Below are positions 1-5,657 of a stretch of DNA of 5,657 nucleotides, piece after piece. This DNA comes from JAGOBX01 sp017999075 [NCBI: Candidatus Babelota bacterium] (lineage in GTDB: Bacteria; JAGOBX01). The notes below the pieces were generated by a model. That model had not been told where the DNA came from. It made no database searches and saw only the letters and a program-made list of their open reading frames with translations. The position numbers and the translations under genes are program-made. Every line of letters begins with the position of its first letter. Positions within the stretch are counted from its first letter, which is position 1. The stretch lies in contig JAGOBX010000266.1 in NCBI GenBank assembly GCA_017999075.1, forward strand, positions 1 to 5,657, read 5' to 3'.

Positions 1-151
1 GATTGAAATGGGATTTGATTCATTAATGCTTGTGAATCTTATGAATAAATTATCGGAATGTTTCAGTATGGAAATGACAATTGCCGTGTTCTATGAGTTT
101 GAAACGGTAAATAAACTCACTGATTACTTTTTTATAAAACTAAATAAATGA
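1..151 (+). CDS. C-terminal end of a carrier-domain protein (PKS-style ACP), 5' truncated by the window
   Basis: The reading frame starting at base 2 gives 49 residues and ends at TGA 149-151. It opens with IEMGFDSLMLVNLMNKL, the core of an acyl/peptidyl carrier domain. The serine of GFDSL (codon 20-22) is the expected 4'-phosphopantetheine site. The rest, including a VFYEFETVNKLTDYF segment, matches helices 3 and 4 of the fold. GFDSL, in place of the GGHS/GGDS usual in peptide carrier proteins, looks more like a polyketide-synthase ACP, including those of trans-AT type. It could be a free-standing ACP of about 80-90 residues or the last domain of a large PKS or hybrid protein; the missing 5' part would decide. 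No thioesterase follows, so the chain is probably handed to another protein, plausibly the NRPS starting at 1435. The stop overlaps the ATG at 148, which suggests translational coupling with the next gene. Confidence 0.85.
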   Translation, partial: IEMGFDSLMLVNLMNKLSECFSMEMTIAVFYEFETVNKLTDYFFIKLNK

Positions 152-158
152 AAGAGGA
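151..158 (+). promoter_or_regulatory. Shine-Dalgarno site that favours the ATG at 163
   Basis: The purine run AAAGAGGA contains AGAGG at 153-157, five bases before ATG 163. This is good spacing for ribosome binding. The in-frame ATG at 148 overlaps the previous stop (ATGA) but has only AT-rich sequence upstream. The MKKKVCILTS start from 163 also resembles the strand that opens the family fold. Start 163 is therefore preferred, though use of 148 by re-initiation is not excluded. Confidence 0.6.
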
Positions 159-162
159 ATTT

Positions 163-1314
163 ATGAAAAAAAAAGTTTGTATTTTAACTTCTATGCTTTT
201 ATGTGAAGGTAATTCTTACCTCAGTTCGCGGTTATATAAATATTTTATAATGAATGATTACGAAATAGTATCTGAAGCTCCCGGAACAGAAGCAGTTATA
301 GTAAATACCTGTATATTTGACGAAAAACGCGAAAAAGACGCTTTTGATTTAATTAATAATATTGTGAATAATGCAGAAAAAAATCAAAAAATAATTATTA
401 TAGGCTGCCTTGCAAATATGGAAAAAAGATTGCCTTCAAGCGATAAATATATAAAGATAGGATTAGCTGAGGGAAATAAATTTGATGAGATATTTAAGCC
501 TGCAATACCGTATAGTGATATTCTAATAGAAACTGTTAACCCGAAATATGCAAATACTGCATACGCATTGCTTGACCATTTTTATCTGAAACTTGGTTAC
601 GGATGCGCTAACAAATGCTCATACTGCATTATCCGCGTGGCAAAAGGAATGGTAAAAAGTGAACCAATCAAAAAAGTTCTTTCTGATTTTGAAACTGGAT
701 TAAAAATGGGTCATAAAAAATTTATACTGCTTATTGACGATATTGGAAGTTATGGAATAGACATAGGAACTAATTTTGCCGAACTTTTAAATGAAATGCT
801 TGCATATAAAGAATATAATTTTCAGTTATCAATGTATTATATTTTTCCGGGTCACTTTTTGAGGCTATTTGATAAAATAAATAAAGAAATATTTTTATAT
901 ATGAGATTAATAAATATACCGCTTCAATCAACTTCTCAGCGCATATTGAAAATGATGAACAGAAATTACGATGTGAAAAAAGTGTTGGAATTAGTTGAAA
1001 AAATAAAAACATTTAATCCTTCAATAAAATTCAGAACTCATATAATGTATGGTTTTCCTACAGAAACCCGTGAAGAGTTTGAAAAATCATTTGAAATTTT
1101 GCCTGAATATTTTGATGAAAGTTATTTTTTTTGCTATTCAGATAAAGAAGGAACTGAATCAATTAATTATGATGGGAAAATAAGCAATGATGAAAAAATT
1201 TCAAGAACTCAATATGTATGTGACTATTTTAAGAAAAACAAGAAAATACTTTTGGGTTATTATTGGGCTGATACAAGTTATGAAGCATTGGCAAAAGTAA
1301 TAGGAATAAAGTAG
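163..1314 (+). CDS. MiaB/RimO-family radical SAM methylthiotransferase-like enzyme, no TRAM domain
   Basis: This is a complete 383-residue protein (388 if ATG 148 is used), ending at TAG 1312-1314. Residue numbers are from 163. The N-terminal domain (about 1-115) is UPF0004/methylthiotransferase type. Its three cysteines sit in CEGN (C14), VNTC (C50) and GCLA (C82), matching the ligands that hold the auxiliary [4Fe-4S] cluster in this family. The radical SAM domain follows with CANKCSYC (C148, C152, C155), the CxxxCxxC site of the SAM-cleaving cluster. Further family motifs are DDIGSYG, IPLQSTSQRILKMMNR (about 252-267), YGFPTET (about 296-302) and FFCYSDKEGTES (about 322-332). Only about 50 residues follow the last motif, so the RNA-binding TRAM domain normally present is absent. 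Known members insert a methylthio group at unactivated C-H bonds of tRNA A37 (MiaB, MtaB) or of ribosomal protein S12 (RimO). Its place directly after a carrier-protein gene and before an NRPS suggests that it instead modifies the peptide/polyketide product or a carrier-bound intermediate. Family is confident; substrate is inference. No gene symbol is given because it is clearly diverged from miaB and rimO. Confidence 0.88.
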   Translation: MKKKVCILTSMLLCEGNSYLSSRLYKYFIMNDYEIVSEAPGTEAVIVNTCIFDEKREKDAFDLINNIVNNAEKNQKIIIIGCLANMEKRLPSSDKYIKIGLAEGNKFDEIFKPAIPYSDILIETVNPKYANTAYALLDHFYLKLGYGCANKCSYCIIRVAKGMVKSEPIKKVLSDFETGLKMGHKKFILLIDDIGSYGIDIGTNFAELLNEMLAYKEYNFQLSMYYIFPGHFLRLFDKINKEIFLYMRLINIPLQSTSQRILKMMNRNYDVKKVLELVEKIKTFNPSIKFRTHIMYGFPTETREEFEKSFEILPEYFDESYFFCYSDKEGTESINYDGKISNDEKISRTQYVCDYFKKNKKILLGYYWADTSYEALAKVIGIK

Positions 1315-1348
1315 TCAGAATATAATTTTTCTAAAAACGTTCTGATTA
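1312..1348 (+). other. AT-rich inverted repeat over the radical SAM stop codon
   Basis: Arms 1312-1320 and 1340-1348 can pair over 9 positions, including one G-U, around a 19-base loop. The core is TCAGAA/TTCTGA. The loop contains five T and five A that could extend the structure. No run of T follows the right arm, so this does not look like a standard intrinsic terminator. It could be a weak 3'-end or attenuating hairpin, or chance in AT-rich DNA. Confidence 0.3.
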
Positions 1349-1434
1349 AATCAAAAAATACTGCTTAAAAATATTATATAATTTCAAAATAGTTTTCCTG
1401 AATAAATCAATAATATATTTTGGAAATTAAGAAT
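1315..1434. other. 120-base AT-rich intergenic gap before the NRPS gene
   Basis: This gap separates the radical SAM gene from the NRPS start codon. A TATAAT hexamer at 1377-1382 looks like a -10 box, but no recognisable -35 box lies 16-18 bases upstream. Such hexamers are common by chance in DNA this AT-rich. Two inverted repeats fall in or at the edge of the gap and are listed separately. No RNA gene or small reading frame is evident. Read-through from the upstream genes is likely, but a separate promoter here cannot be excluded. Confidence 0.4.
1379..1429 (+). promoter_or_regulatory. Inverted repeat that would occlude the NRPS ribosome-binding region
   Basis: The left arm at 1379-1391 (core AATTTCAAAATA) is complementary to the right arm at 1416-1429 (core TATTTTGGAAATT) over 13 pairs with one bulged G. 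The loop is 24 bases. The only Shine-Dalgarno-like purines before ATG 1435 are GGAAA at 1422-1426, inside the right arm. If the hairpin forms in the mRNA, ribosome access to the NRPS gene would be reduced. The stem is nearly all A-U and its stability is uncertain. Confidence 0.3.
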
Positions 1435-4400
1435 ATGAAAAAAGAAAGTTATATTAACGAAAAAAAAATTTATCCGTTGACATCAACGCAGATGGATATT
1501 TGGAATGATCAGAAATTATTTCCTGATCTGCCTAATTATATAATAGGAGGATATGGAATAGTAAATGGCAATTTCAATATTGATATATTTTCTAAAGCAT
1601 TGAAAATTACAACCGATGAAAATGAAAGCCTGCGTTTGAAATTTACGGAAATAGAGAATATACCTTACCAATATGTCGAGGTAAATTGCGAACCTGATTT
1701 GAAAATTCTTGATTATACAAATTTTACGGAACCGGAAAAGCAAGCCATAGATTTTATAGAAAAAGAATTCTATGTTATTTTTGATTTGGTGAATAATCTG
1801 CTTTTTAAGACATATATTATAAAACTGTCTGAAAATCGGAATATTATGTTTTACAAGTTTCATCATCTGATTAATGACGGTTTTGGAATAATGAAATTTT
1901 ATTCTAAACTATCAGAAAACTATAATAAAATTTTGAAAAATGAAAAAATTGAAATTTCAAAAAATGAATATGTTTCTTTTATAAAAGAAAATCTTGAATA
2001 TTTGCAGTCTGAAAAAATTAAAATTGACGCTGAATACTGGAATGAAAAATTTAAAATTCTTCCTGAACCTCTTTTTAAAGAAACAGCAGCTGACAATACC
2101 CAGGAAAGCATTATAAAAACAATTAGATTGGAAAGGGAAAAATATGAACAATTAAACATTATTGCCCGGAATTCAAAAACAGGATTTTTTCATTTGTTTA
2201 TTGGAATGCTTTGGCTTTATTTGTCACGTATATATCAGGAAGAAGATATTGTATTCAGTTTATCCTTATTGAACAGAGAAAAAAAACAGTATAAAGAAAC
2301 GACAGGATTATTTACATCGGTTATTCCATTTAGACTTAAAGCAGACAGCAGTGAAAATTTTTTAACTTTAACGGGAAAAATAAGGGATGAAATTTTTACT
2401 GATTATAAATACCGCAATTATCCCTACAGCAGAATAAATAATATAATCAGTTCAAAAACCGGGAGAATGAACGATATATTTCAAGTTACGTTGTCATATG
2501 AAATCAGTAAAATGGATATTTTATTCGGTGACTGCAAAATTATTTATTTTCCTATGGCTAATAAATATGAAATGTTTGGATTGAATATTTATGTACGCGA
2601 ATATCAGAAGGAGGATAAGTTAAATAACGATATTATTATAGATATTGGCGGGAAAAAAAGTTTTTTTTCTGAATATGAATTGGAGAGAATTGCCGGAGAT
2701 TTGAATAACTTAATAAATGAAATAATAAGTAATCCGGATAGAAAAATTAATGAATTCGAATTAATAAGCGCAACAGAAAAAGAAAAGATATTATATGAAT
2801 TCAACGCAACTGATGCTGATTATCCGAAGGAAAAAACAATAGCTGAATTATTTGAAGAGCAGGTTGAGAAAACTCCGGATAATATAGCTGTAGTGTTTGA
2901 AAATAAAAAAATAACATACAGTGAATTAAATGAAAAGGCAAATGTTATTGCTCGTTATCTCGTGGGAACTGAAAAACTTAAAACTGAAGATATTGTAGCT
3001 TTGCATCTTGAGAGAAGCGAGTATATGATTATTGCTATACTCGGAATTTTTAAGGCTGGTTGTGCATATTTGCCTATTGATATAGATATGCCGGAAGAAC
3101 GAATAAACTATATTTTAAATGACAGTAATGCAGTGTTAACATTTTCTGATACCGGAGAAAGTGAGTATTTGGACATTAGAAAAATCATTGGAATCTGCGG
3201 AACAGGAAATTTGAATTTGAAAATATTTAATGATAATTTAGCTTATATTATATACACATCAGGTTCGACAGGCCAGCCTAAAGGCGTTATGATAGAACAG
3301 AAAGGTATGATAAATCATCTTTTTGCAAAAATAAATTCTCTGAAATTAACTTCAGACAGTATAGTCGCTGTTAATGCCGCATATCATTTTGATATATCAG
3401 TTTGGCAGTTTCTGGCAAATCTGCTTGTCGGAGGACGAATAGTAATATATTCAAAAAATGTAATTTTAAATATTGAAAAATTTATAAATAAAATAGTTGA
3501 AGATAAAATTTCGATTTTGGAGGTTGTTCCTGCATATCTGACTGAAATGCTTGTTTTTTTTAATGAAAAGCAAATTCAATTGAATTCACTTAAATATCTT
3601 ATTGTTACCGGAGAAAGTTTAAAACAGAATTTGGTAAAATTATGGTTTGAAAAATATCCGGAAATATTAATGGTTAATGCTTACGGGCCCACAGAAGCAT
3701 CTGATGATATAACTCATTTTTTTATAGATAAATCTTTTAATATGGATCGTATACCTGTGGGAAAACCTGTTTCTAATTTAAAAATTTATATAGTTGATAA
3801 AAATATGAAATTATGTCCGGTTGGCGTTCAAGGTGAAATTGTAGTTTCAGGCGTTGGGGTAGGCCGAGGGTATATAAACAACAAGGAAAAGACTGAAGAA
3901 GTATTTATAAAAGATTGTATTTTGAGTGAAACAGGTAATCGTATGTATAAAACCGGAGATATAGGCAGGTGGCTTCCTGACGGTAATATTGAATTTTTAG
4001 GGCGTATAGATGAACAAGAGAAAATACGAGGTTTCAGGATAGAACTTGGAGAAATAGAAACTGCGATTTCAAAACATCCTGCAATAAAAGAAAATGTTGT
4101 TATAGCGAAAAAATTGAAAGGAGAAAACGAAAACAAGGAACTTATAGCGTATTACACTTTGAAAATTAACGGATTGGCTGATAATGAAAACTCCGATGAT
4201 TCGGAAAATTTGCGAATTAGCAAATCAGAAAATTTTAAATTAGGAATTAGCGAGATTCGAGAATTTTTAGAAAAATTTCTTCCTGAGTATATGATTCCGT
4301 CATATTTTGTAGAATTGGAAAGAATGCCGTTAAATCAGAATGGAAAGATAGATAAAAAAAAATTGCCGTTACTGTCAGAGGAAGATCTGGTTGCCGGCCG

Positions 4401-5657
4401 GAAATACAAAGAGCCGGAAACTCAAATTGAAAAAAAACTTGCTGAGATATGGAATGAAGTTTTAATGCTTACAAAAGTAAGCGTTTTAGATAATTTTTTT
4501 GAACTGGGCGGACAAAGTATAAAAGCAATTCAGGTTGTATCGCGTATACAAAAAAGTATAAATGCTGGAATCGGGATTAAAGAAATATTTCAATATCCGA
4601 CAATTAAAGAACTGGCAAATTGTATATCAAACAGTAAAAAAATTGAATTGTTTGATATAAAAAAAGTAGAAGAAAACGAATATTATGAATTGTCAAACGC
4701 TCAGCGCAGATTATGGGTATTGTCGCAGTTTGAAGAACAAAAGAACGCATATAATATGCCGGCAGTTCTTGAAATTGAAGGGAATTTAAATATTGAATGC
4801 TTCAGAAATTCTATTTTTGAAGTAATAGACAGGCACGAAATATTGCGTACAATATTTGTTATGATTAATGGAGAACCGAAACAAAAAATAATTGAAACCG
4901 ACAAATTGAAAATTGAAAATTATTTTGAATATGAGGATATTTCAAAAACAGATAATTCGGAATCTATAATTCTCAATTGTCAATCTTCAATTCTTAATTA
5001 TCAATTTGATTTAACAAAAGTCCCGATGATGAAAATAAAAATAATAAAAATTTGTGATTATAAATTTTTATTGTTTTTCAACATGCATCACATAATATCA
5101 GACGGATGGTCAATGAATATTTTGATAAAAGATATTATGGAGATTTATAATTCTAAAATTGAAAAAAGAGAATCTGGTTTAACAAAATTAAATATTCAGT
5201 ATAAGGATTATGCTTATTGGCAGAATAAATTGTTGAAATCGGAAAAAATAAATTATGCTCGCGAGTACTGGTTGAAAAAATTATCAGGAGAAATACCTGC
5301 ATTGGAATTGCCGTCGGATAAACCTCGGCCTGTTGTTCAAACATTCAATGGCGATATGATTGACGGATTTATAGAAAAAGAAATTACCGGAAAAATAAAC
5401 GAATTATGCAAGAAACAGAATGTAAGTTTATTTATGTTTTTAACAGCAGCGGTAAAAGTATTGCTGCATTTTTATACAGGCGCTGAAGACATAATAATAG
5501 GTTCGCCGATTGCGGGGAGAATACATTCGGATTTAGAAAATCAAATCGGATTTTATGTTAATTCATTAGCGCTGCGAGATAATATAAAAAGCGAAATGAC
5601 ATTTGCAGAATTTTTGGATGCTGTCCGCAATACAGCTCTTGAAGCGTACCAAAATGA
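1435..5657 (+). CDS. Nonribosomal peptide synthetase, domains C-A-PCP-C (3' end outside window)
   Basis: The frame is open from ATG 1435 to the window edge (1407 codons plus two bases). The nearest upstream in-frame stop is TAA 1411-1413, and no other ATG lies between. The first C domain (residues about 13-440) has HHLINDG at 143-149 with the catalytic second His. It lacks the usual RHExLR motif and has SLLNRE where typical elongation domains have G-x-P-x-x-GR, so it may be a starter-like or hybrid-accepting type. The A domain (about 460-975) shows YTSGSTGQPKGV (near 607), FDISVWQ (652-658), NAYGPTEAS (748-756), YKTGD (838-842), a GRID-QEKIRGFR region (856-868) and NQNGKID with Lys 971. PCP1 (about 993-1065) has FELGGQS with the phosphopantetheine Ser 1028. 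The second C domain (from about 1083) has SNAQRRLW, RHEILRT (1133-1139), MHHIISDGWS (His 1219, Asp 1223), GSPIAGR and IGFYVNS, as in LCL-type elongation domains. It is cut before its end. The protein activates one amino acid, joins it to the incoming chain and passes it to a further module. By alignment with GrsA the pocket residues are D653 I654 W657 E696 I723 T725 A749 D757 D758 K971. No epimerase or methyltransferase is inserted in the visible module. Confidence 0.95.
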   Translation, partial: MKKESYINEKKIYPLTSTQMDIWNDQKLFPDLPNYIIGGYGIVNGNFNIDIFSKALKITTDENESLRLKFTEIENIPYQYVEVNCEPDLKILDYTNFTEPEKQAIDFIEKEFYVIFDLVNNLLFKTYIIKLSENRNIMFYKFHHLINDGFGIMKFYSKLSENYNKILKNEKIEISKNEYVSFIKENLEYLQSEKIKIDAEYWNEKFKILPEPLFKETAADNTQESIIKTIRLEREKYEQLNIIARNSKTGFFHLFIGMLWLYLSRIYQEEDIVFSLSLLNREKKQYKETTGLFTSVIPFRLKADSSENFLTLTGKIRDEIFTDYKYRNYPYSRINNIISSKTGRMNDIFQVTLSYEISKMDILFGDCKIIYFPMANKYEMFGLNIYVREYQKEDKLNNDIIIDIGGKKSFFSEYELERIAGDLNNLINEIISNPDRKINEFELISATEKEKILYEFNATDADYPKEKTIAELFEEQVEKTPDNIAVVFENKKITYSELNEKANVIARYLVGTEKLKTEDIVALHLERSEYMIIAILGIFKAGCAYLPIDIDMPEERINYILNDSNAVLTFSDTGESEYLDIRKIIGICGTGNLNLKIFNDNLAYIIYTSGSTGQPKGVMIEQKGMINHLFAKINSLKLTSDSIVAVNAAYHFDISVWQFLANLLVGGRIVIYSKNVILNIEKFINKIVEDKISILEVVPAYLTEMLVFFNEKQIQLNSLKYLIVTGESLKQNLVKLWFEKYPEILMVNAYGPTEASDDITHFFIDKSFNMDRIPVGKPVSNLKIYIVDKNMKLCPVGVQGEIVVSGVGVGRGYINNKEKTEEVFIKDCILSETGNRMYKTGDIGRWLPDGNIEFLGRIDEQEKIRGFRIELGEIETAISKHPAIKENVVIAKKLKGENENKELIAYYTLKINGLADNENSDDSENLRISKSENFKLGISEIREFLEKFLPEYMIPSYFVELERMPLNQNGKIDKKKLPLLSEEDLVAGRKYKEPETQIEKKLAEIWNEVLMLTKVSVLDNFFELGGQSIKAIQVVSRIQKSINAGIGIKEIFQYPTIKELANCISNSKKIELFDIKKVEENEYYELSNAQRRLWVLSQFEEQKNAYNMPAVLEIEGNLNIECFRNSIFEVIDRHEILRTIFVMINGEPKQKIIETDKLKIENYFEYEDISKTDNSESIILNCQSSILNYQFDLTKVPMMKIKIIKICDYKFLLFFNMHHIISDGWSMNILIKDIMEIYNSKIEKRESGLTKLNIQYKDYAYWQNKLLKSEKINYAREYWLKKLSGEIPALELPSDKPRPVVQTFNGDMIDGFIEKEITGKINELCKKQNVSLFMFLTAAVKVLLHFYTGAEDIIIGSPIAGRIHSDLENQIGFYVNSLALRDNIKSEMTFAEFLDAVRNTALEAYQN
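4201..4251 (+). repeat. Imperfect tandem duplication inside the A domain
   Basis: TCGGAAAATTT at 4201-4211 recurs as TCAGAAAATTT at 4225-4235. GAATTAGC at 4214-4221 recurs at 4244-4251, so the second copy carries about 6 extra bases. The translation shows SENLRIS followed by SENFKLGIS. The segment lies in a low-complexity stretch (about residues 912-940) between the IAYYTL strand and the helix leading to LPEYMIPSYF, where A domains usually have a short loop. The frame is kept. It probably extends a surface loop and should not affect catalysis. Confidence 0.55.
4972..5006 (+). repeat. Heptanucleotide repeat array (consensus NTCAATT) inside the second C domain
   Basis: Five consecutive 7-base units start at 4972, 4979, 4986, 4993 and 5000 and fit NTCAATT with at most one mismatch each. 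A weaker sixth unit may precede them at 4965-4971. On the minus strand the unit reads AATTGAN. Three units make 21 bases, so the protein shows a seven-residue echo, ILNCQSS then ILNYQFD, just before the conserved FDL segment of the C domain. The reading frame is intact. Confidence 0.6.

Noticed and set aside
770-1012. 80-codon open frame on the minus strand
   Set aside because: It lies entirely antisense to the conserved radical SAM domain, is rich in F, L, I and Y as expected for reverse-read AT-rich coding DNA, and shows no known motif.
1321-1326. TATAAT hexamer just after the radical SAM gene as a promoter -10 box
   Set aside because: No -35-like element is found at suitable spacing; the TTGGCA at 1288-1293 is 27 bases away. 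Such hexamers are frequent by chance here.
1543-1556. Strong AGGAGG followed by ATATG, resembling a ribosome-binding site and start
   Set aside because: That ATG is out of frame with the NRPS and meets TAG after two codons. The C-domain N-terminus lies upstream, so ATG 1435 is kept as the start.
1516-1866. 116-codon open frame on the minus strand
   Set aside because: It is antisense to the first C domain, whose frame has clear motifs through this region. Its Ile/Phe/Tyr-rich content is a by-product of AT-rich sequence.
3828-4136. 102-codon open frame on the minus strand
   Set aside because: It is antisense to the most conserved part of the A domain. The Ser/Phe/Pro-rich translation matches no family I recognise.
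1-5657. CRISPR array, tRNA/rRNA gene, insertion sequence or attachment site
   Set aside because: No spaced direct repeats, no tRNA-like fold, no transposase or integrase reading frame and no terminal inverted repeats were seen. The window is almost fully accounted for by three genes.

Overview
The window is an AT-rich (about 30% G+C by eye) stretch of a bacterial natural-product gene cluster. All genes are on the + strand. It holds the tail of a carrier-protein gene, a complete radical SAM gene of the MiaB/RimO methylthiotransferase family, and the first 1407 codons of a large nonribosomal peptide synthetase (NRPS) that runs off the right edge. The host cannot be named from this sequence. Strong A/T codon bias and the style of the NRPS domains would fit an AT-rich, perhaps anaerobic, bacterium such as a member of the Bacteroidota or a similar lineage. 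That is only an impression.

Layout. Bases 1-151 encode the last 49 residues of a protein ending in an acyl/peptidyl carrier domain of polyketide-synthase style (GFDSL phosphopantetheine motif). Its TGA stop overlaps an ATG at 148. The radical SAM gene follows, most likely starting at 163 behind a clear Shine-Dalgarno sequence and ending at 1314. A 120-base AT-rich gap holds two inverted repeats but no convincing promoter or intrinsic terminator. The NRPS gene starts at 1435. Its visible domain order is condensation (C), adenylation (A), peptidyl carrier (PCP), condensation (C), the last cut by the window edge. No frameshift or stop was found on codon-by-codon reading from 1435 to 5657.

How the genes may work together. 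The upstream carrier domain probably presents an acyl or peptidyl chain. The N-terminal C domain of the NRPS would accept it and join it to the amino acid loaded by the A domain. The chain would then pass on PCP1 to the second C domain. The A-domain pocket reads as DIWEITADDK by alignment to GrsA. It is unusually acidic and may bind a basic amino acid. The most unusual point is the tightly placed MiaB/RimO-like enzyme. Characterised members methylthiolate tRNA or ribosomal protein S12. This one keeps all six expected cluster-binding cysteines, lacks the C-terminal TRAM domain, and sits between assembly-line genes. It is therefore a candidate for radical sulfur insertion into the assembly-line product. 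That role is inferred, not shown.

Two stretches of short repeats lie inside the NRPS reading frame: a heptanucleotide array in the second C domain, and an imperfect duplication in a loop of the A domain.
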